From positions 38,064,365-38,128,364 of the forward strand of contig NC_080673.1 of the NCBI RefSeq assembly GCF_030445035.2: a DNA stretch of 64,000 nucleotides, written 5' to 3'. Position 1 is the stretch's first letter, and each line of letters starts with the position of its first letter. This DNA is from Dasypus novemcinctus (Eukaryota > Chordata > Mammalia > Cingulata > Dasypodidae). Under the pieces are notes generated by a model that was not told the DNA's origin, made no database searches, and saw nothing but the letters and a program-made list of their open reading frames with translations. The translations under genes were made by a program, and so were the position numbers. Below, piece after piece: positions 36,185 through 49,500 of the stretch.

Positions 36185-38254
36185 CATGTTTGGTTTTAAT
36201 AGTATAAGGACTGCATTATTAGGTTATTCACCCAAAAACCAGTTATCTGAATGCACCCTTCTGGTATATGTAGCTCTAAGGTAAAAAACAACAACAACAA
36301 CTAGATACTGCCCATTCTGCAAACTAGAATCACCAACAGTGGGTCAGCTTATTACCTATGAGCTGTAAACTGCAAAGCATATGGTTAACAAGAGGTCAGC
36401 TAGGATGTTGTGTTGACTTAGTAAGGATTTGAAGCTAAATTCCTCCTTGTGATAGAAACTTACCTCACTAATTCAAACCAAAAAAGGACAAGGAGCTTTT
36501 ATCTTAAAAAAAAATTCAAATGTTCTGTATTTCCAGACTAACAATTAACATGTTATTTTTAACAGGAATTTGGTGAATAAAATACTAACCAAAATTGTTG
36601 TATCGACCCTGCTATTTGTCTTTCCTTTTAAGTTTTTTACTTTAATTATTTTACTTTTCATACCCAGCTCTTTCTGCCTGATTTTTCTTAATAACTACTA
36701 GTTCTTGCTTCATGCTACCATTGGCCTTCCTTATTTCTTAGGGAATGTGTATTATGCTTATTTTACCCCTAATCCATTGATTTACCTTCATCGGCTATAG
36801 CTTGTTTACTTCTTTTATAGCTGTTGCGTTCCTCAGTTGTCTAATTTTTCCAATGAGCACACAGTCACATCCGCAGTCTTCACTAATAATGTGAACTGGG
36901 GACAGGGAGCAATGCCCAGTCCTTCCATTTTACCTCCTGTGAGTTTAAGGAGCTGGTAACTTGCCATAGGACAGAGAGTCTTCTCTTTTGGTTATACAAT
37001 GCCAGTACTCACAGAACAAAGGGGAAGAAGGAAAAGGGATGACTCCAGGTTTTGTCTCTGTCACTGTCTATTCTTGACCTCAGTCAGCACCACCCTGATG
37101 GAACCCTCATACTGTGTACCCTAGCTTGTGCTCCATTTTTCTGCCTTGGGAGGTACTCTTCCACCCAGTAGAATGAGGGGGAATAAAATGATATCACAGT
37201 AACTCTTCCCCAAACTTTTCCCATTATGATGATGGCCACCATGCTATATCTGGTCTGCTGTTTTGTTCCCCAGACTGATTCTGTCTTCTCAGAGTTTCTC
37301 ATGTTTTTCATGATAGTTTTTTAGATCCTTATATATCTCTCCTGCTACAATGACATTTTCAGGAGGTTCTGGGATAGCACCTGCAGTCAGTGGAAGTTTA
37401 CCATCTTATGAGGAATCAGAAGCCCTAAAGTCAGCCTTTAAACAAGTACAGAAAGGGGGAAATAAGTTTTCTTACTATAACAGGAATACCCTGATTCCAT
37501 AATGTGAATTTATCAACTTGAATAAGTTTATTTTGTCATTTACTGTTAATGGTACATGCCATCGTACAAGGAGACCTCAAGGTTTCCCTTCCATTGCTCC
37601 CTTCCATTGGAGGAAGATATAATGACCCACTGGAAATTTTAGTGGAAGAAGAAAATGGATTACAAATGGAACTTGACTCTCTCATTCTTTCTTTGATTTC
37701 TCTTTTCTCTGCTATGTAACTGGGCTGGCCTGGAAGACAGAGCAGTAGGCTTGTGTGGGGTCCATGTGATGAAAAGCATGGGGCTTCCAGGGTTGGCCTG
37801 GCACTTACCTAGAATGGTAAAAGGAGTGCTAAGATTTATGTGCCCAACTAGTTCACATACCAGACGAGATTGCGCTAAAGCAGCTTATAATAAAGAGCAT
37901 GCAATTGTCTGTGGTGCCCTCATTGTTGGAGAAGTCTATAGAACTACACTGTCATTGTGATGGCTGGTTATGGATTTAAGCTTGCTACTCTGGCCCCCAC
38001 TGACATAACAGATACAGAGTTTATTAGCTTGCCATTTTGTTATTAATTTTGGAGCTATCAGAAGAAAGAACTGGGAACTGGCTAAATTTGAGGAAAAGTA
38101 ATTCTATTTTTCCCCTCATTAAAGTCCTAAAAACATCCAACATAAGCATATATTTAAGAGAATGTGTTGCATGAAGTTTCACGGATGTTTTGTCAGATAG
38201 ATTAACATGCAAGAAGGCTCAATATTTAATAGACAAATTAAAAATCATAGCCAA

Positions 38255-38400
38255 TATGTATTGAGCACTTTGTTTAGGCACTGTGCTCAAAATTTTAAAT
38301 GCCTTATCTCATCTTTCTTCCTTACATTATGATAGAAAAGTGCTATTATTATTTCTGTTGTGCAGAGGAGGAATTTAAAGCTTAGAGAATTTAGGTGGCT
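38255..38400 (-). mobile_element. MIR, reverse
   Basis: Reverse MIR: tattgagcactttgtttaggc, actgtgctcaaaattttaaa, then aggaggaatttaaagctta. Confidence 0.7.
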
Positions 38401-41400
38401 ATTTTTGTTTCGTTTTGTTTTGTTTCAGAATTCCTGATAATTAGAGACAGGAATTTGGCAATCATTTTGTCTTCAAGTATCATCTTATAATACTAATGAA
38501 AGAATCTCTAGGATTAGTTCTCAATAGCACATGCCAATACAAATAGAGAAAAATGAAAAGACAATAATTTGGGTAAGCTGAAACACTCAATGTTTTAAGG
38601 ACTCTGGAAATATAGGAAAATATGAAGATTCTGACACAATCTAGAAATGTTGGATAATCCATGTCATGAAGCATGCAAGTAGATTATTTCCAAAATTCTC
38701 AGTAAGAATCCCCTCTGTTATCAACATGCATTGTCCTTGACTTCTGAATACCACAGTTCTGAATGAAAAAGCATACTTTTTCATTCAAGTAACTTGTATT
38801 TTCATTAGCCTAATTACCACAATTATTAATTGCCATAATGCTAGAGGATACATAATCCTGTTAAACTTGGAAGTTTACTTTCTCTATAAAGTGATATTAT
38901 GTGTATGTCCATATTTGCACACACATGCACATAAACATACACACATACACAGAAATGTTCTTGGTGAGAATTTAATTGCTTTGTGTTTAGGTGTGTAGAT
39001 TTGGATCTTACATATGTGAGAGGTAGGTAATGTCCATTTCCATTTACAGTTGAGAAAATTAAGACTGAAATAGTTTGCCAAAGACTCTAGCTAGTAAGAA
39101 GCCAGATCTTTCCATTCTGTCATAGAAGTTCCCCAATGAAAACAATAAAATCGGGATAGGGGGTGAGGAGAGGATGTGAGTGAAATTATTGTGGGGAATT
39201 ACAAATGAATTTAATAATGTTCATGAACTAACACAGAAAATTTAGAGGATTAAATAATAGCAAAATTTCTAATCCAAATACATTTTATTCATATTAAATC
39301 TAGAAATATGAAAATTATTTTGACAAATATCTCAGTAAATTAGATGGCTGACAATCAGGAAAACACACAAGACAGATGAGTTTGTTTTGAAAACGAGAGT
39401 TGTATATGGAAATGTGCAATGTGGCCAACCTGAAATCCTGCATACGGTGCCCACAGGGATTGCCTGCCGCATGGGAAAACAGTTGTCCTCTCAGAGCCAG
39501 TAAAATGCACTTCAACCTGGTGCGTGCCAAACTTTTTTATATGTTAGTCATCTGGGCAACAGAGGTTGTTTAGAAAGACAGAGAAAGGAAAATCTGGGTG
39601 CACCTTAATTGGCAAGCCTATCCTGAGAATGTGATTTTAAGCAATGAGGTTGGACTCTTTAGAGATAAGGAAGAGATTAAACAGGAACTTCACACTGTAT
39701 AATAAGTGTCGTGTTTATGCACATAAACCACAGCCTGAATAATATCACCATTAATACTGCCAGGTTTAAGATTGGCAGACACCCCACAGCCACTGTCTTG
39801 CCTTCTGGTTATGAGGAAGATCTATGCCTTGTCTTCTACAGTTTAAAAATTCCCATGGCAAATAAAGGCACAGTGCCTTCCTAGCATTCCAGTGCTCAAT
39901 AAATACTTGTTAAAGGAAGGACAGTAGAAAGACAAGATGGGGGTGGGGAGGTGGGCGGGTAGGATGGTTAGATGTTTCAAGTCTCCTGAGGAACCAGAAT
40001 GACAAGAGATCTTCTTTACCCTCAGTCTATAGGGGCAAAAAGCCTGGAAAAGAGTGAAATTGTACTTATTCTTTAGAATTTATTGAGTTCAATATACACA
40101 GTGCTCTACTAGATGCTTAGAAAAATCTTAAAAGGGTTTATAGTTTAATTGGGGAGCAAAACAAACCAAATATAAACAAAGCAAACAGTTGATTTCACAC
40201 TCACAGCATAGAGGTGTCTTGGGGTTGGCTTTAACTCTGCCATACCCATTTTAGAATCAAAAAGTGAGAAAAGCTGCAGGAGGCCTACATGCATCAGTTC
40301 CTTCCCACTCCAGAGAAGATATTCAGGGTCTGTGTTATGGTTGTTTTTCCTCACCGCTGCAAAGATTCAGGCTAGCACTTAACAGGTGCTGGTGGGACAA
40401 GAAGACTGAGACTGGGAGGTCTGTCCTCACAATGGACCGACCTCGTGGCCTTTGGAATGGTGCCATCTTGAACCATTTGCCCCGCCTGTCCGTCTTTGCC
40501 TTTGATTCTCTTAGGCTGATTTCCTCTTTAGGCCTCGCCCTTCAGACCTGACTCTGATCTCTCACCCCTCAGGGTGTGAGCAGGGATTCCAGGGATTCAC
40601 AAGTATAGAAGATGAATGAGGAGTTTGGGACTATAGGAGAATATGACCTGTCTGCTCTCAGAAAAAGGCAGATTTCTGACAAATCCTTATGACATGTTAT
40701 ACTTACAACTAATGTTCCTTATTTGGAACACAGGCCAGCCATTATTTGATTCTGCCACTCAGAGTAGGCCTGAAGACATTGTTCAAGAAGTATTGCACCA
40801 CTCCCCATTGGTGAAGAGCCAGGATGGTCCATTTGCCACAACTTGTTCTCAGCTTTGCCCTGTTGGCTTCCCATGCTGTAATTTTGTAGGTGAGTTCCAT
40901 TGTCCAGAAATGACTCCATCTCATAGACTTAGAGGTTAAGTCCCAAATGCCAAGAAGCCAAGTTTAGGGAGTAGTGTGTATATCTGTGTGTATACCCACA
41001 AAGAGATGTTAGAGGAACTTATCTATTGTTATTATTACAGGCTTTTGTTTCATCTTAATATTTCTCTTGCCATTGCTTCACAAAAGGAAGCTGCTTTGCA
41101 AACAGTTCATATGGAATATAGAATGTTTACATGGTGTCAGCTCATAAGCTCCATATTGCCTGCAGCAGAGCACTGCCAAGCATGAACAATACCTGGTTTT
41201 ACTGGGTACAATTTGCATAGATTCCATACCAGAACTAAAACCAGTCAACTCTGTCAGCTTAAGGTTCAGATTTTAGGGGCAGGGATTACCCCAACTTTCC
41301 TTACCATTTTCCTGGGGGAGGATTTAAGATTTTAAGAACTGATAAATCATTTTGAAATTTAAACTCTACAGCCAAAAAGCTCCAGGAAATAAAGGCATTG

Positions 41401-41489
41401 CCTTCTCAAAACAAGTCCACTGACTAGTTGTAGCAGCATGATCTTGGAAGGAAATTGATGACCTTATTTACTTGATTGCCCACAAATAG

Positions 41490-41770
41490 AGCAGTGTGAT
41501 ATGATATGGAATTTGCAGTAAAGAGCACCAAGGTTTGAATCCTAATAATGTATTGCTGGCTACAGGATCTTGAACAAGATACGTAACCTGTTTAGCCTCA
41601 GACTTTGTGAAATGAGAGTAGCAGTTATTTTTTTGGTTAAAATGGCTATATGAAAAATCTAAGTCAGTTAGTATTTATAGGCTCAGTTTCTTCATTGTAA
41701 AACTGTTTTACAGGGTGTTGACTGTTAAGTGAGCTAATGTATGTGAAAGCACTTTGTAAAATAACAAATG
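41490..41770 (+). mobile_element. MIR with a short internal insertion
   Basis: MIR head (agagcaccaaggtttgaatcc) and core (gaacaagatacgtaacctg) are followed by about 50 unrelated bases. Then comes gctcagtttcttcattgtaa and the 3' part. Confidence 0.65.
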
Positions 41771-44724
41771 TTAGAGATTTTCTAAAGCCACTTCCAACTC
41801 AGATAGCTTTAATACTAGGATTGAAACATACCTTTTTGAGGGTGGAAAATTTATCTTTCACCTCTTTAGCTTCACAGCCAACTTCGATGCCCAGATTACA
41901 GTGGACACTAAATAAATATGAGCCAATTGAAAGGAATGAAGCAGAAGCTGAATTCTCTGCATCTGGAATAAATTGCCTGCCTTGCCCTGTCAGGAAGAAG
42001 TTAGTGAAACAGCCTCCAATACCCTAAACCTGTTGAGTGCAAACAGGGAGCAATTAGCAGATTAATCCCTGCAGATTCTGGGTTCCTAGGAGACTTCCCT
42101 GACTTTACTGTATCTCCCTTATACCAAGCAAATCCATCAGCAAAACTTCTTTGAGTCTGGCTATGGAAAAAGCCAAGCAATTTTTTGAAGGTGAGGGGCA
42201 GGGCAGGTAAAATTAGCCTTTTCTACTTTTCTAAGAGTCTGCTCTGCTGCCCACTATACCAATTGAACATTTTTTCTTCCAAATAAGCAACCAAGAATGG
42301 AAATATGGAAGACTACAGTTACCAATTGGTGAGCTTGCAAATAATATAGAATCTACAGAGCAGAACAGGGAGTTAGGTGTCAAATGAATAAGGTTTTCTT
42401 TCTGATTCTATCACAAAATCTCCTTGGGCTCTTTGTTACTCTCAACCTCTAACTTGCATATAAAGTGAAAATTGGATTGACTCTGGTCTTCTCTAGGTCT
42501 GCCACCTAGGGACCCTGAACATGTTTTCACTTCTGATTCATTAAACAATCACAGTAAAAGTTACCATGGCCATCCACTTCTGAATGATGATATCTTAATC
42601 AACTGAGGCACCTGAGACTGGGAAGGATGGGCGGAAATGAACACAAAGTTCCCTTTTACATGGAAAAAAAGGCAAAGTTCTGCGAATGGAAGTTAACTCA
42701 TCTTTCTCTAAGTAACAACAAAATAATATTGATAAAAGCCAAAGTTGAAACAAGCAAGTTATAAATTTTAATTAATTATATTTAATTACTACTCTTAGGA
42801 AGTAAACTCTCATTCTAAGCCATGACTGCAACTCTTTCAGATCACACCCATGCAACAGTCTTCTAAAACAGTAACTTAAACTTTTATTTCTGACCCCATT
42901 AAAAGGGACAAAAAATGCTACAATTCCTCTACCCCATCCATTCCCACTTTCTACCACAAATGAAAAATGGTTTTACTTTTTCAGGGATCAGTATGAGGCC
43001 CAGCAGGAAAACCAAGTAAAGGACCCTACTTTGAGAATGAATTATCTAGAAGAAAGTCTGTTTCTCCCACCTGAGAAGTCCTGAAATCCTGCAGCTGAGA
43101 TATGTAGAGAATAAATGCAAAAAGCACCTTTTCTCAAAATCTCTTTTTTGAGGAAAAAAAAAGTGGTTAGGAGAATGAACACTAGCAAAGTGGAGAAATC
43201 TGAATGAGCAACTGAAAAAGCCACAGTGGTGCCACTGTTAATTTACAAAGGAGCAAGCCCCTCAAACACACCATGGGACTGTGAAGGCATTTCCTTAACC
43301 TCTTCAGTTTCACATTTTCTTCAATCTCGTCTTTTGCCTTGAATTCCTTTATATATTTTTAAAAAATAATAATTGTCACAAATGTTATTGTCATATTTAC
43401 TCCTCATTCAGGAAAATTATGCATTATGTGGAGGTGGGGTTGAGACATGGGCAGAGTTAGGGGAGCCTTGGGGAGGAAGTGAATCTGGATGTTGATCAAA
43501 CATGTAAAAGTTGCCACCTTTTTTCTTTCCATCCAGCAGTGCAACACCTGGTCAGACAAGTATCTGGACCAATGTGGAGTTTCAGCTCTGGTTCTTTGTT
43601 CTGAGCGGATCCTTGAGGAAAGCTGCATGCCAAGCCAGGCTTAACAGAGAGATGTTTATCTAATAAATTTTAGAGTTACAGCTCTGTTTGGCTCAACATA
43701 AACAAGAAGATTTTCCTGTAGGAATACTAACATGTTTTTCTTTAAAGTATATGTCATTCCATCAAGTAACACATAAAGTGGTCTCAAAATTCTACATGTT
43801 TTGGGTAGGTATAAGACAAAGGGATAAGAAACCATTATTTTGCCCAGTTTTAGTTGGACATGTTGGCCACTTGGACATTTTTTTCAATGAATATTTTGAT
43901 TATACAATATCTGAAGTACTTATTAGGTCATACTGTTCAAAAAGGTTCCAGAAGAATTTGAATCTGAGTCTTGCACTATGTCTTGATCTCTTTGCCCATC
44001 ACTCTATAAAAGGAAAGAAACAGTAATGGACTGCTCTGTTTGAATGAGAGCTCAGGATTTTAAAACTTATGCAGTAGTTTTCAATTTCCATCACTTCCCA
44101 ATTATTCTGACCCTAATACAATTTGCATCTAAATGTAAGTTCTTTGCAAAGAACCCTATAAAAATGGGAATGCTCATTGATTTCATTGAAACTTTGATAG
44201 TAATCACTGTTCTGAAAGAAAAGTGCAGTTCTGACAATAGCAGCTGCTTGTCCCTCAGAAGAGAATTATGAAAATGTACTTATGAATCCTCAGCTTCTTA
44301 AATGAACATAAGTCAGGTCATAGTACATTCCATTCCAAGGAATGCTGAAGTGAAAACAGATGTCATGTATTACACTCTGTTTTCTGAGCCCTTATACTTT
44401 ATCTTTCCTTCCTTTTGCCACCAACTGCTATGAAGAGGGGACCCCACTCATTTCCCATTTACATCTCAGCCTACAATCCGCTTCTCCCCTATCCCCCCAA
44501 AACACACTTACCCAGCATTAGGGGAGTACACATTACACTGTCACACATGGTCTCGTGTATTTGTCCAATCCCATGTGAATTCTATTCAGTCTTATCTCAC
44601 TTCTATATCTTGATACTATTCAGTCTTATCTTCCAAAATTCATTCCTCCTAGGTCCCCTGATTAGTCCCTCCTGGACCTATCTAACATTTTATACCATGT
44701 TACTCAGTCTCCTTGGGAGCTATT

Positions 44725-45323
44725 CTTTTTTTTTACTTTTTTTTTTAAGAAACTTAGATTACATAAATGTTACACAAAAAATGTAGGGGATTCCCATATG
44801 CCCTGCTCCCTAAACCCCCACATTTTCCCACATCAGCACCATCTGTCATTAGTGTGGTACATTTGTTGCAATTAATGAACACATCTTGGAGCATTGTCAC
44901 TAGCAATTATTATAGTTTACACTCTGTCCCGCACATTTTTGCAGGTTATTACGTGATATACAATGGCCTGTACCTGTCATTGAAATGTAATTCCCAAGTC
45001 CCAAAAATGTCCCCAAATTATACCTATTTTTCCCTCTTCCTCCTCTTAGAACCTCCAGTGGCCACTGCCTCCATTTCCATGTTAAAGTTCTTCCATTTCT
45101 AGAGTCACTGTCAGTCTACAGTATGACAACTTTAGTCTACTCTAGTCTGTCCTCCACCAATTCTGAGGTTCTGTGATGGTGAAGCCTCTCAACCTCTAAT
45201 TCAGAGGGGACTTAAGTCCCATGGGGTAGATGGATGGGACTTTCTTGCTTGCAGTTGCAGGCTCTCCTGTTTCTTGAGATGGTCATTGTTAGTCATCTTC
45301 TTGTTAGTTGTCCTGGGTGAGTC
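44725..45323 (-). mobile_element. Xenarthran-type long repeat, 3' part, reverse orientation
   Basis: A T-rich left edge (reverse-complemented poly-A) begins the fragment, and similarity runs to about 45323. At 45299-45322 it carries the reverse complement of 51173-51196 (tactcacctaggacaacc type) with only a couple of mismatches. It is therefore the same family as the plus-strand fragment flanking the L1, and extends it 3'. I recognise the sequence style from xenarthran DNA but cannot name the family. Confidence 0.55.
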
Positions 45324-45599
45324 CATATAATAAGAAGGAAGGTGTTAGACTCATCCTGGGGAGTCCTGCTCTTGAGAGCACAAGTAATGCTGAATAAGGG
45401 AGGACAGGACAGTGTGTCAAGCTCTCAATGTGTTGCAAGTAACTATGAATCTGATCCTTCAATGAGTTAATCTTTGTGGTTAACAGGGGTGTCAAGGGGA
45501 GAGAGAGGGACGAATAGAATGGATGGAACACAGGACGTTTTTGGGGTGATGGATTTGTTCTACATGATGTTGCAAGGATGGATACAGACCACATTAAAC

Positions 45600-45993
45600 T
45601 TCATCAAAATCTATAAAAGTGTACAACCCAAAATGTAAACCACAATGTAAATAATGGGCCATACCTATAAGGCATATGAATGTGCTCTAGTGTTCATGGA
45701 TCATTGTCACAGTGGGTGGAGATCCACATAATAACCAAAGAAATATTGAATTTCCATCCTGGGAGCTCTGTTGTATTCTCTAATGGGATAGCAAGAATCC
45801 CCTGAGTACAGGGGCAGAGACTAGTGAAGGAGGATGGACCATTGATGGACTCTTGACTGCGATGACTGAATTTATGAATATTTTACTTCTGAAGTTGAAA
45901 CTTAGCATAGTATTATAGGGTACCTAAGAGTTACCTCCTGAGATCCTCCTGGTTGCTCAAATGTGGGCTCTCTTTAAGTCAAAACTCAGTGTA
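45600..45993 (+). mobile_element. Xenarthran-type long repeat, left part before the L1 insertion
   Basis: This piece continues across the L1 (45994-50616) into 50626. The broken phrase is ctctttaagtcaaaactcag..tatattcattaccttgcc. It has no open coding frame and its class is unresolved. Confidence 0.5.
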
Positions 45994-46248
45994 GGGGAAC
46001 CAGCAGGATGGCAGTGAAATAAGGAGCTCCTAGAGTCAGCTCCTGCTACAGGGCAGTTAGTAAACACCCAGATCTATCTGGAGCTAGCTGAAACACCTGT
46101 TTGGGGGTTTCAGGAGGCCAGCAGAGCATCCTGCAACATCCTTGAGGAATGGAAGGAGGAAACTGCCCATCTGCAAAGAGGACTCATAAGTAGAGCTCTC
46201 CATGCCACGGAGGCTGGTGCCCATCCCCTATCGGAGGCACAGGCTGCC

Positions 46249-46946
46249 TCAGGAGCTGTTCTGTGGCTGGAATTAAAAGCTCCACTTCCCAAAATGGGGG
46301 AGGAAGAGACAGTTGGGCACCAAATTCAGCTACTGATGAGTAAACTCGGTGGGCTAAAGTATAATCCTGAGAACAGCTAAAGGTTGAACCTGTCCAATTC
46401 AGAAAGAGACTAGCAGCTGCCATCCTAACTCTGCACCTGGCATAAGGGGAAGCAGGGTAGACTGAAAATCACAGTGCTGGTGGGGACCAGCTTCTTTCCA
46501 TCCAGATCAGACTGAAGCTCTAGCCTAAGCCCCAGTGCTGCCTCCAGCAGGGAGGAAGCTTCAGGGAACCTGCGCCAGCCTTTCTGGAAAATTACTGGCC
46601 AAACCGTGGAAAGCAGTGATATCCAACTCTGGCAGCATGAGCTGCCCCAGGAGCTATTCTGTAGCTAGAATTGAAAGCTCCATTTTCCAGAAACTGGGGA
46701 GGAGGAGATGGTTGGCTGCTGATTGGTAGGCTCGGCTGGCTAAGATAGAACCCTGAGAACAGCTAAGGTGTGAATCTGCCCAAGTCAGAAAGAGGCCAGT
46801 GGCCGCCATTATGACTCCACTGCCAGCCTGAGGGGAAGGCAGAACAAAAACCCAGTGAAGGTAGAAATAAGTTTCTTTCACCCGCATCAGCCTGCAGCCT
46901 TGGATGAGGCTTCAGCCCTATCTCTGGCAAGGAGGAGGTTGGCAGG
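46249..46946 (+). repeat. Two about 400-bp direct units in the L1 5' UTR
   Basis: Sequence from about 46249 (aggagctgttctgtggct) recurs about 398 bp later at 46649 (aggagctattctgtagct). Similarity continues for about 300 bp through gagaacagcta and gaaagaggccag-type blocks. This is the monomer style of some L1 5' UTR promoters. Confidence 0.75.
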
Positions 46947-47377
46947 CCAACCTCCTATCCAGATAACAGCAAGTATCTTTGCCTAGCACAGACTGAAAAT
47001 TGGAAGTATACTGGGGCAATTGTGGTCATCTTGGACTTGCACTGCATAGATTGCTGCCCACACCCACAGCTCCAACCCCACTCTGGGCAGTGGAGAAAGG
47101 GACATGAAGCTTCATCAGTCTCTCTGGGCAACTACAGTCTAAGCCTGTATGACTTAGATTATTCTACACAGCTGTGACTCTGTCCCTACCCCTGACAAAG
47201 GAGAAAGTTGGGAGAAGCTTTATTGGTCTTAGTGCAATGAGGGCAGATTGAGCCTCCACAGCTTGTAGCACCAATTATAACCTTGGCTCCTATTGGACAA
47301 CCAGTAAGGGAGAAAGGGCAGAAAACCCTAAAATAAAGAGAAAACCTGCACCCAGAATAAATACTCTAGTAAGCCAG

Positions 47378-48582
47378 GTGCCAAGACACCAACAAAAAAT
47401 TACAATCCACACCAAGAAAAAAGAAGCTATGGCCCAGTTAAAGGAACAAGATAAGCCTCCAGATGACATAAAGGATTTGAGACAACTAATCATGTTCAAA
47501 CAAATCTCCTTAATAAATTCAATGAGATGGCTAAAGAGATTAAGGATATTAAGATGCTGGATGAGCACAAAGAAGAATTTGAAAGCATACATAGAAAAAG
47601 AGCAGATCTTATGGGAATAAAAGATGCAATGATTGAAAATAAAAACATTGGAATCATAGTAGCAAATTTGAGGAGGCAGAAGAAAAAACTGATGAGCTTG
47701 AAGAAATGACTTCTGAAAGTGAACATACAAAAGAACAGATGAAGAAAAGAATGAAAAATTTGAACAAGATCTCAGGGAACTAAATGGCAGCAAAAGTCAT
47801 GTGAACATACATGTCATGGGTGTCCCACAAGGAGAAGAGAAGGGAAAAGGGACAGAAGGAATATTTGAAGAAATAATGGTAGAAAATTTCCCAACCCTAT
47901 TAAAGGACACAGATATCCATGTCCAAGAAGCACAAGGTACTCCCATCTGAAAAATCTGAATAGACCAACTCTGAGATGCACACTCATCAGAAGGTTAAAT
48001 GCCAAGACAAAGAGAGAATTCTGAGAACAGCATGAGAAAAACAATGCATAATGTATAAGGGATATCCAATAAGAGTAAGTGCTGATTTCTCACTAGAAAC
48101 CATGGAGGCAAGAGGATAGTGGTGTGATATATTTAAGATACTACAAGAGAAAAACTTCCAGCCAAGAATCTTATATCCAGTAAGACTGTCTTTCAAAACT
48201 GAGGGTAAGGGAAACGGACTTTGGCCCAGTGGTTAGGGCGTCCGTCTACCATGTGGGAGGTCCTCGGTTCAAACCCCGGGCCTCCTCGACCCGTGTGGAG
48301 CTGGCCATGCGCAGTGCTGATGCGCGCAGGGAGTGCCGTGCCACGCAAGGGTGTCCCCCGCGTGGGGGAGCCCCCACGCGTAAGGAGTGCACCCGTGAGG
48401 AAAGCCGCCCAGCGTGAAAAGAAAGTGCAGCCTGCCCAGGAATGGCGCCGCCCACACTTCCCGTGCCGCTGACGACAACAGAAGCGGACAAAGAAACAAA
48501 AGCAGACAAAGAAACAAGACGCAACAAATAGACACCAAGAACAGACAACCAGGGGAGGGGGGGAAATTAAATAAATAAATAA

Positions 48583-48614
<32 letters not shown>

Positions 48615-48830
48615 GAGGGTAAGATTAGAATATTCACAGATAAACAGAAACTGAGAGAATTTTTAAGCAAGAGAACAGATTTTCAGGAAATACTATAGCG
48701 TGTGCTACATCCTGAAAAGTAAAGAAAGGACAGAGAGGCCTGGAAGAGATTCTAGAAATGAAGCTTCTATCAATAAAAGTAATAAAAAATGTCGAAAGAA
48801 TGGTGAAAATAAAATATGACAGATAAAACT
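47378..48830 (+). pseudogene. L1 ORF1 remnant (coiled coil, RRM-like and C-terminal domain pieces)
   Basis: Lys/Glu-rich coiled-coil sequence at about 47.4-47.8 kb is followed by HVMGVPQGEEKG near 47.8 kb, typical of the ORF1p RRM region. SADFSLETMEARG and the FKTEG-type C-terminal domain come near 48.08-48.2 kb. The frame is broken by several stops and shifts and by the SINE at 48210-48608. ORF1p is the RNA-binding chaperone of the L1 particle. This copy cannot make it. Confidence 0.75.
48210..48608 (+). mobile_element. DAS-SINE inserted in an L1 ORF1 remnant
   Basis: This is a short-body subfamily copy lacking the 41-bp block (junction 48457/48458), with a long pure poly-A tail. The exact 15-bp aaaactgagggtaag at 48195-48209 and 48609-48623 is its target-site duplication. 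Removing the insert restores continuous L1 sequence (SFKTEGKIR frame), which proves that the SINE came after the L1. Confidence 0.97.
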
Positions 48831-48839
48831 CAAATAGTC

Positions 48840-49500
48840 AGAAATAAACTTAACCAATGATGTAAAGCACTTGTATTCAGAAAACTGCAACTCAATGCTA
48901 AAACAAATCAAAAAAGGCCTAAATAACTGGAAGAACATTCCATGCTCATGCGTTGGAAGACTAAATATCATAAAGATGTCAATTCTACTCAAAATGATAT
49001 ACAGATTCAATGCAATCCCAATAAAAATTCCACCAGCATTTTTAAAAAAATCAATTGGAAACATGATCATCAAATTTATTTGGAAGGGTAAGGGGTTCTG
49101 AATAGCCAGAAACATCATAAAAAAGGAAAAGTGAACCCTCATCTCCAGACTTTAAATCATAGTACCTATCTATAGTGGTAAAAGCAGCATGGTACTGGCC
49201 TAAAGATAGACACATCGATCAATGAAACCAAATTTATGTTTTAGAAACAGACCCTCACATGAATGGTCAAGTGATTTTTTACTAGCCTCTAAAACCCACA
49301 CAGCTAGGGTAGGATAGTCCATTCAACAAATGGTGCTGAAATAATTGGATATCCATAGCTGAAAGAAGAAAAGAGGACCTCTATCTCATACCTTATCCAA
49401 AAATTAACTTTAAAAAAATGGATCAAAAACCTAAAAAGAAAAACAAGAACCATAATATTTCTAGTAGAAATTATAGGAAAATATTTTCAAGACCTGGTGG
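48840..49500 (+). pseudogene. L1 ORF2 C-terminal remnant
   Basis: The segment at 48871-49101 reads WKNIPCSCVGRLNIIKMS, then IYRFNAIPIKIP and IIKFIWKGKG, the conserved post-palm block of L1 reverse transcriptase. After a stop, weaker homology continues in broken frames to about 49.5 kb. Everything N-terminal to this, including the catalytic Asp motif, is missing. Confidence 0.85.

Larger units (their letters stand above)
33591..44724. other. Intergenic stretch downstream of the APLP2 retrocopy
   Basis: It contains MIR copies at 34.1, 38.3 and 41.5 kb, a diverged repeat at 34.25-34.58 kb, a DAS-SINE at 35.8 kb, a CA-rich tract near 38.92-38.95 kb and an ACA run near 36.29 kb. The remainder, notably 36.3-38.2, 38.5-41.4 and 41.8-44.7 kb, shows nothing I can assign. 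Short open frames there have no recognisable domains. Confidence 0.6.

Noticed and set aside
36590-37980. Possible retroviral or transposon internal sequence
   Set aside because: No coding block or terminal repeat could be recognised, so it is left unassigned.
48705-49142. 145-codon minus-strand frame
   Set aside because: It is the antisense of the L1 ORF2 remnant.
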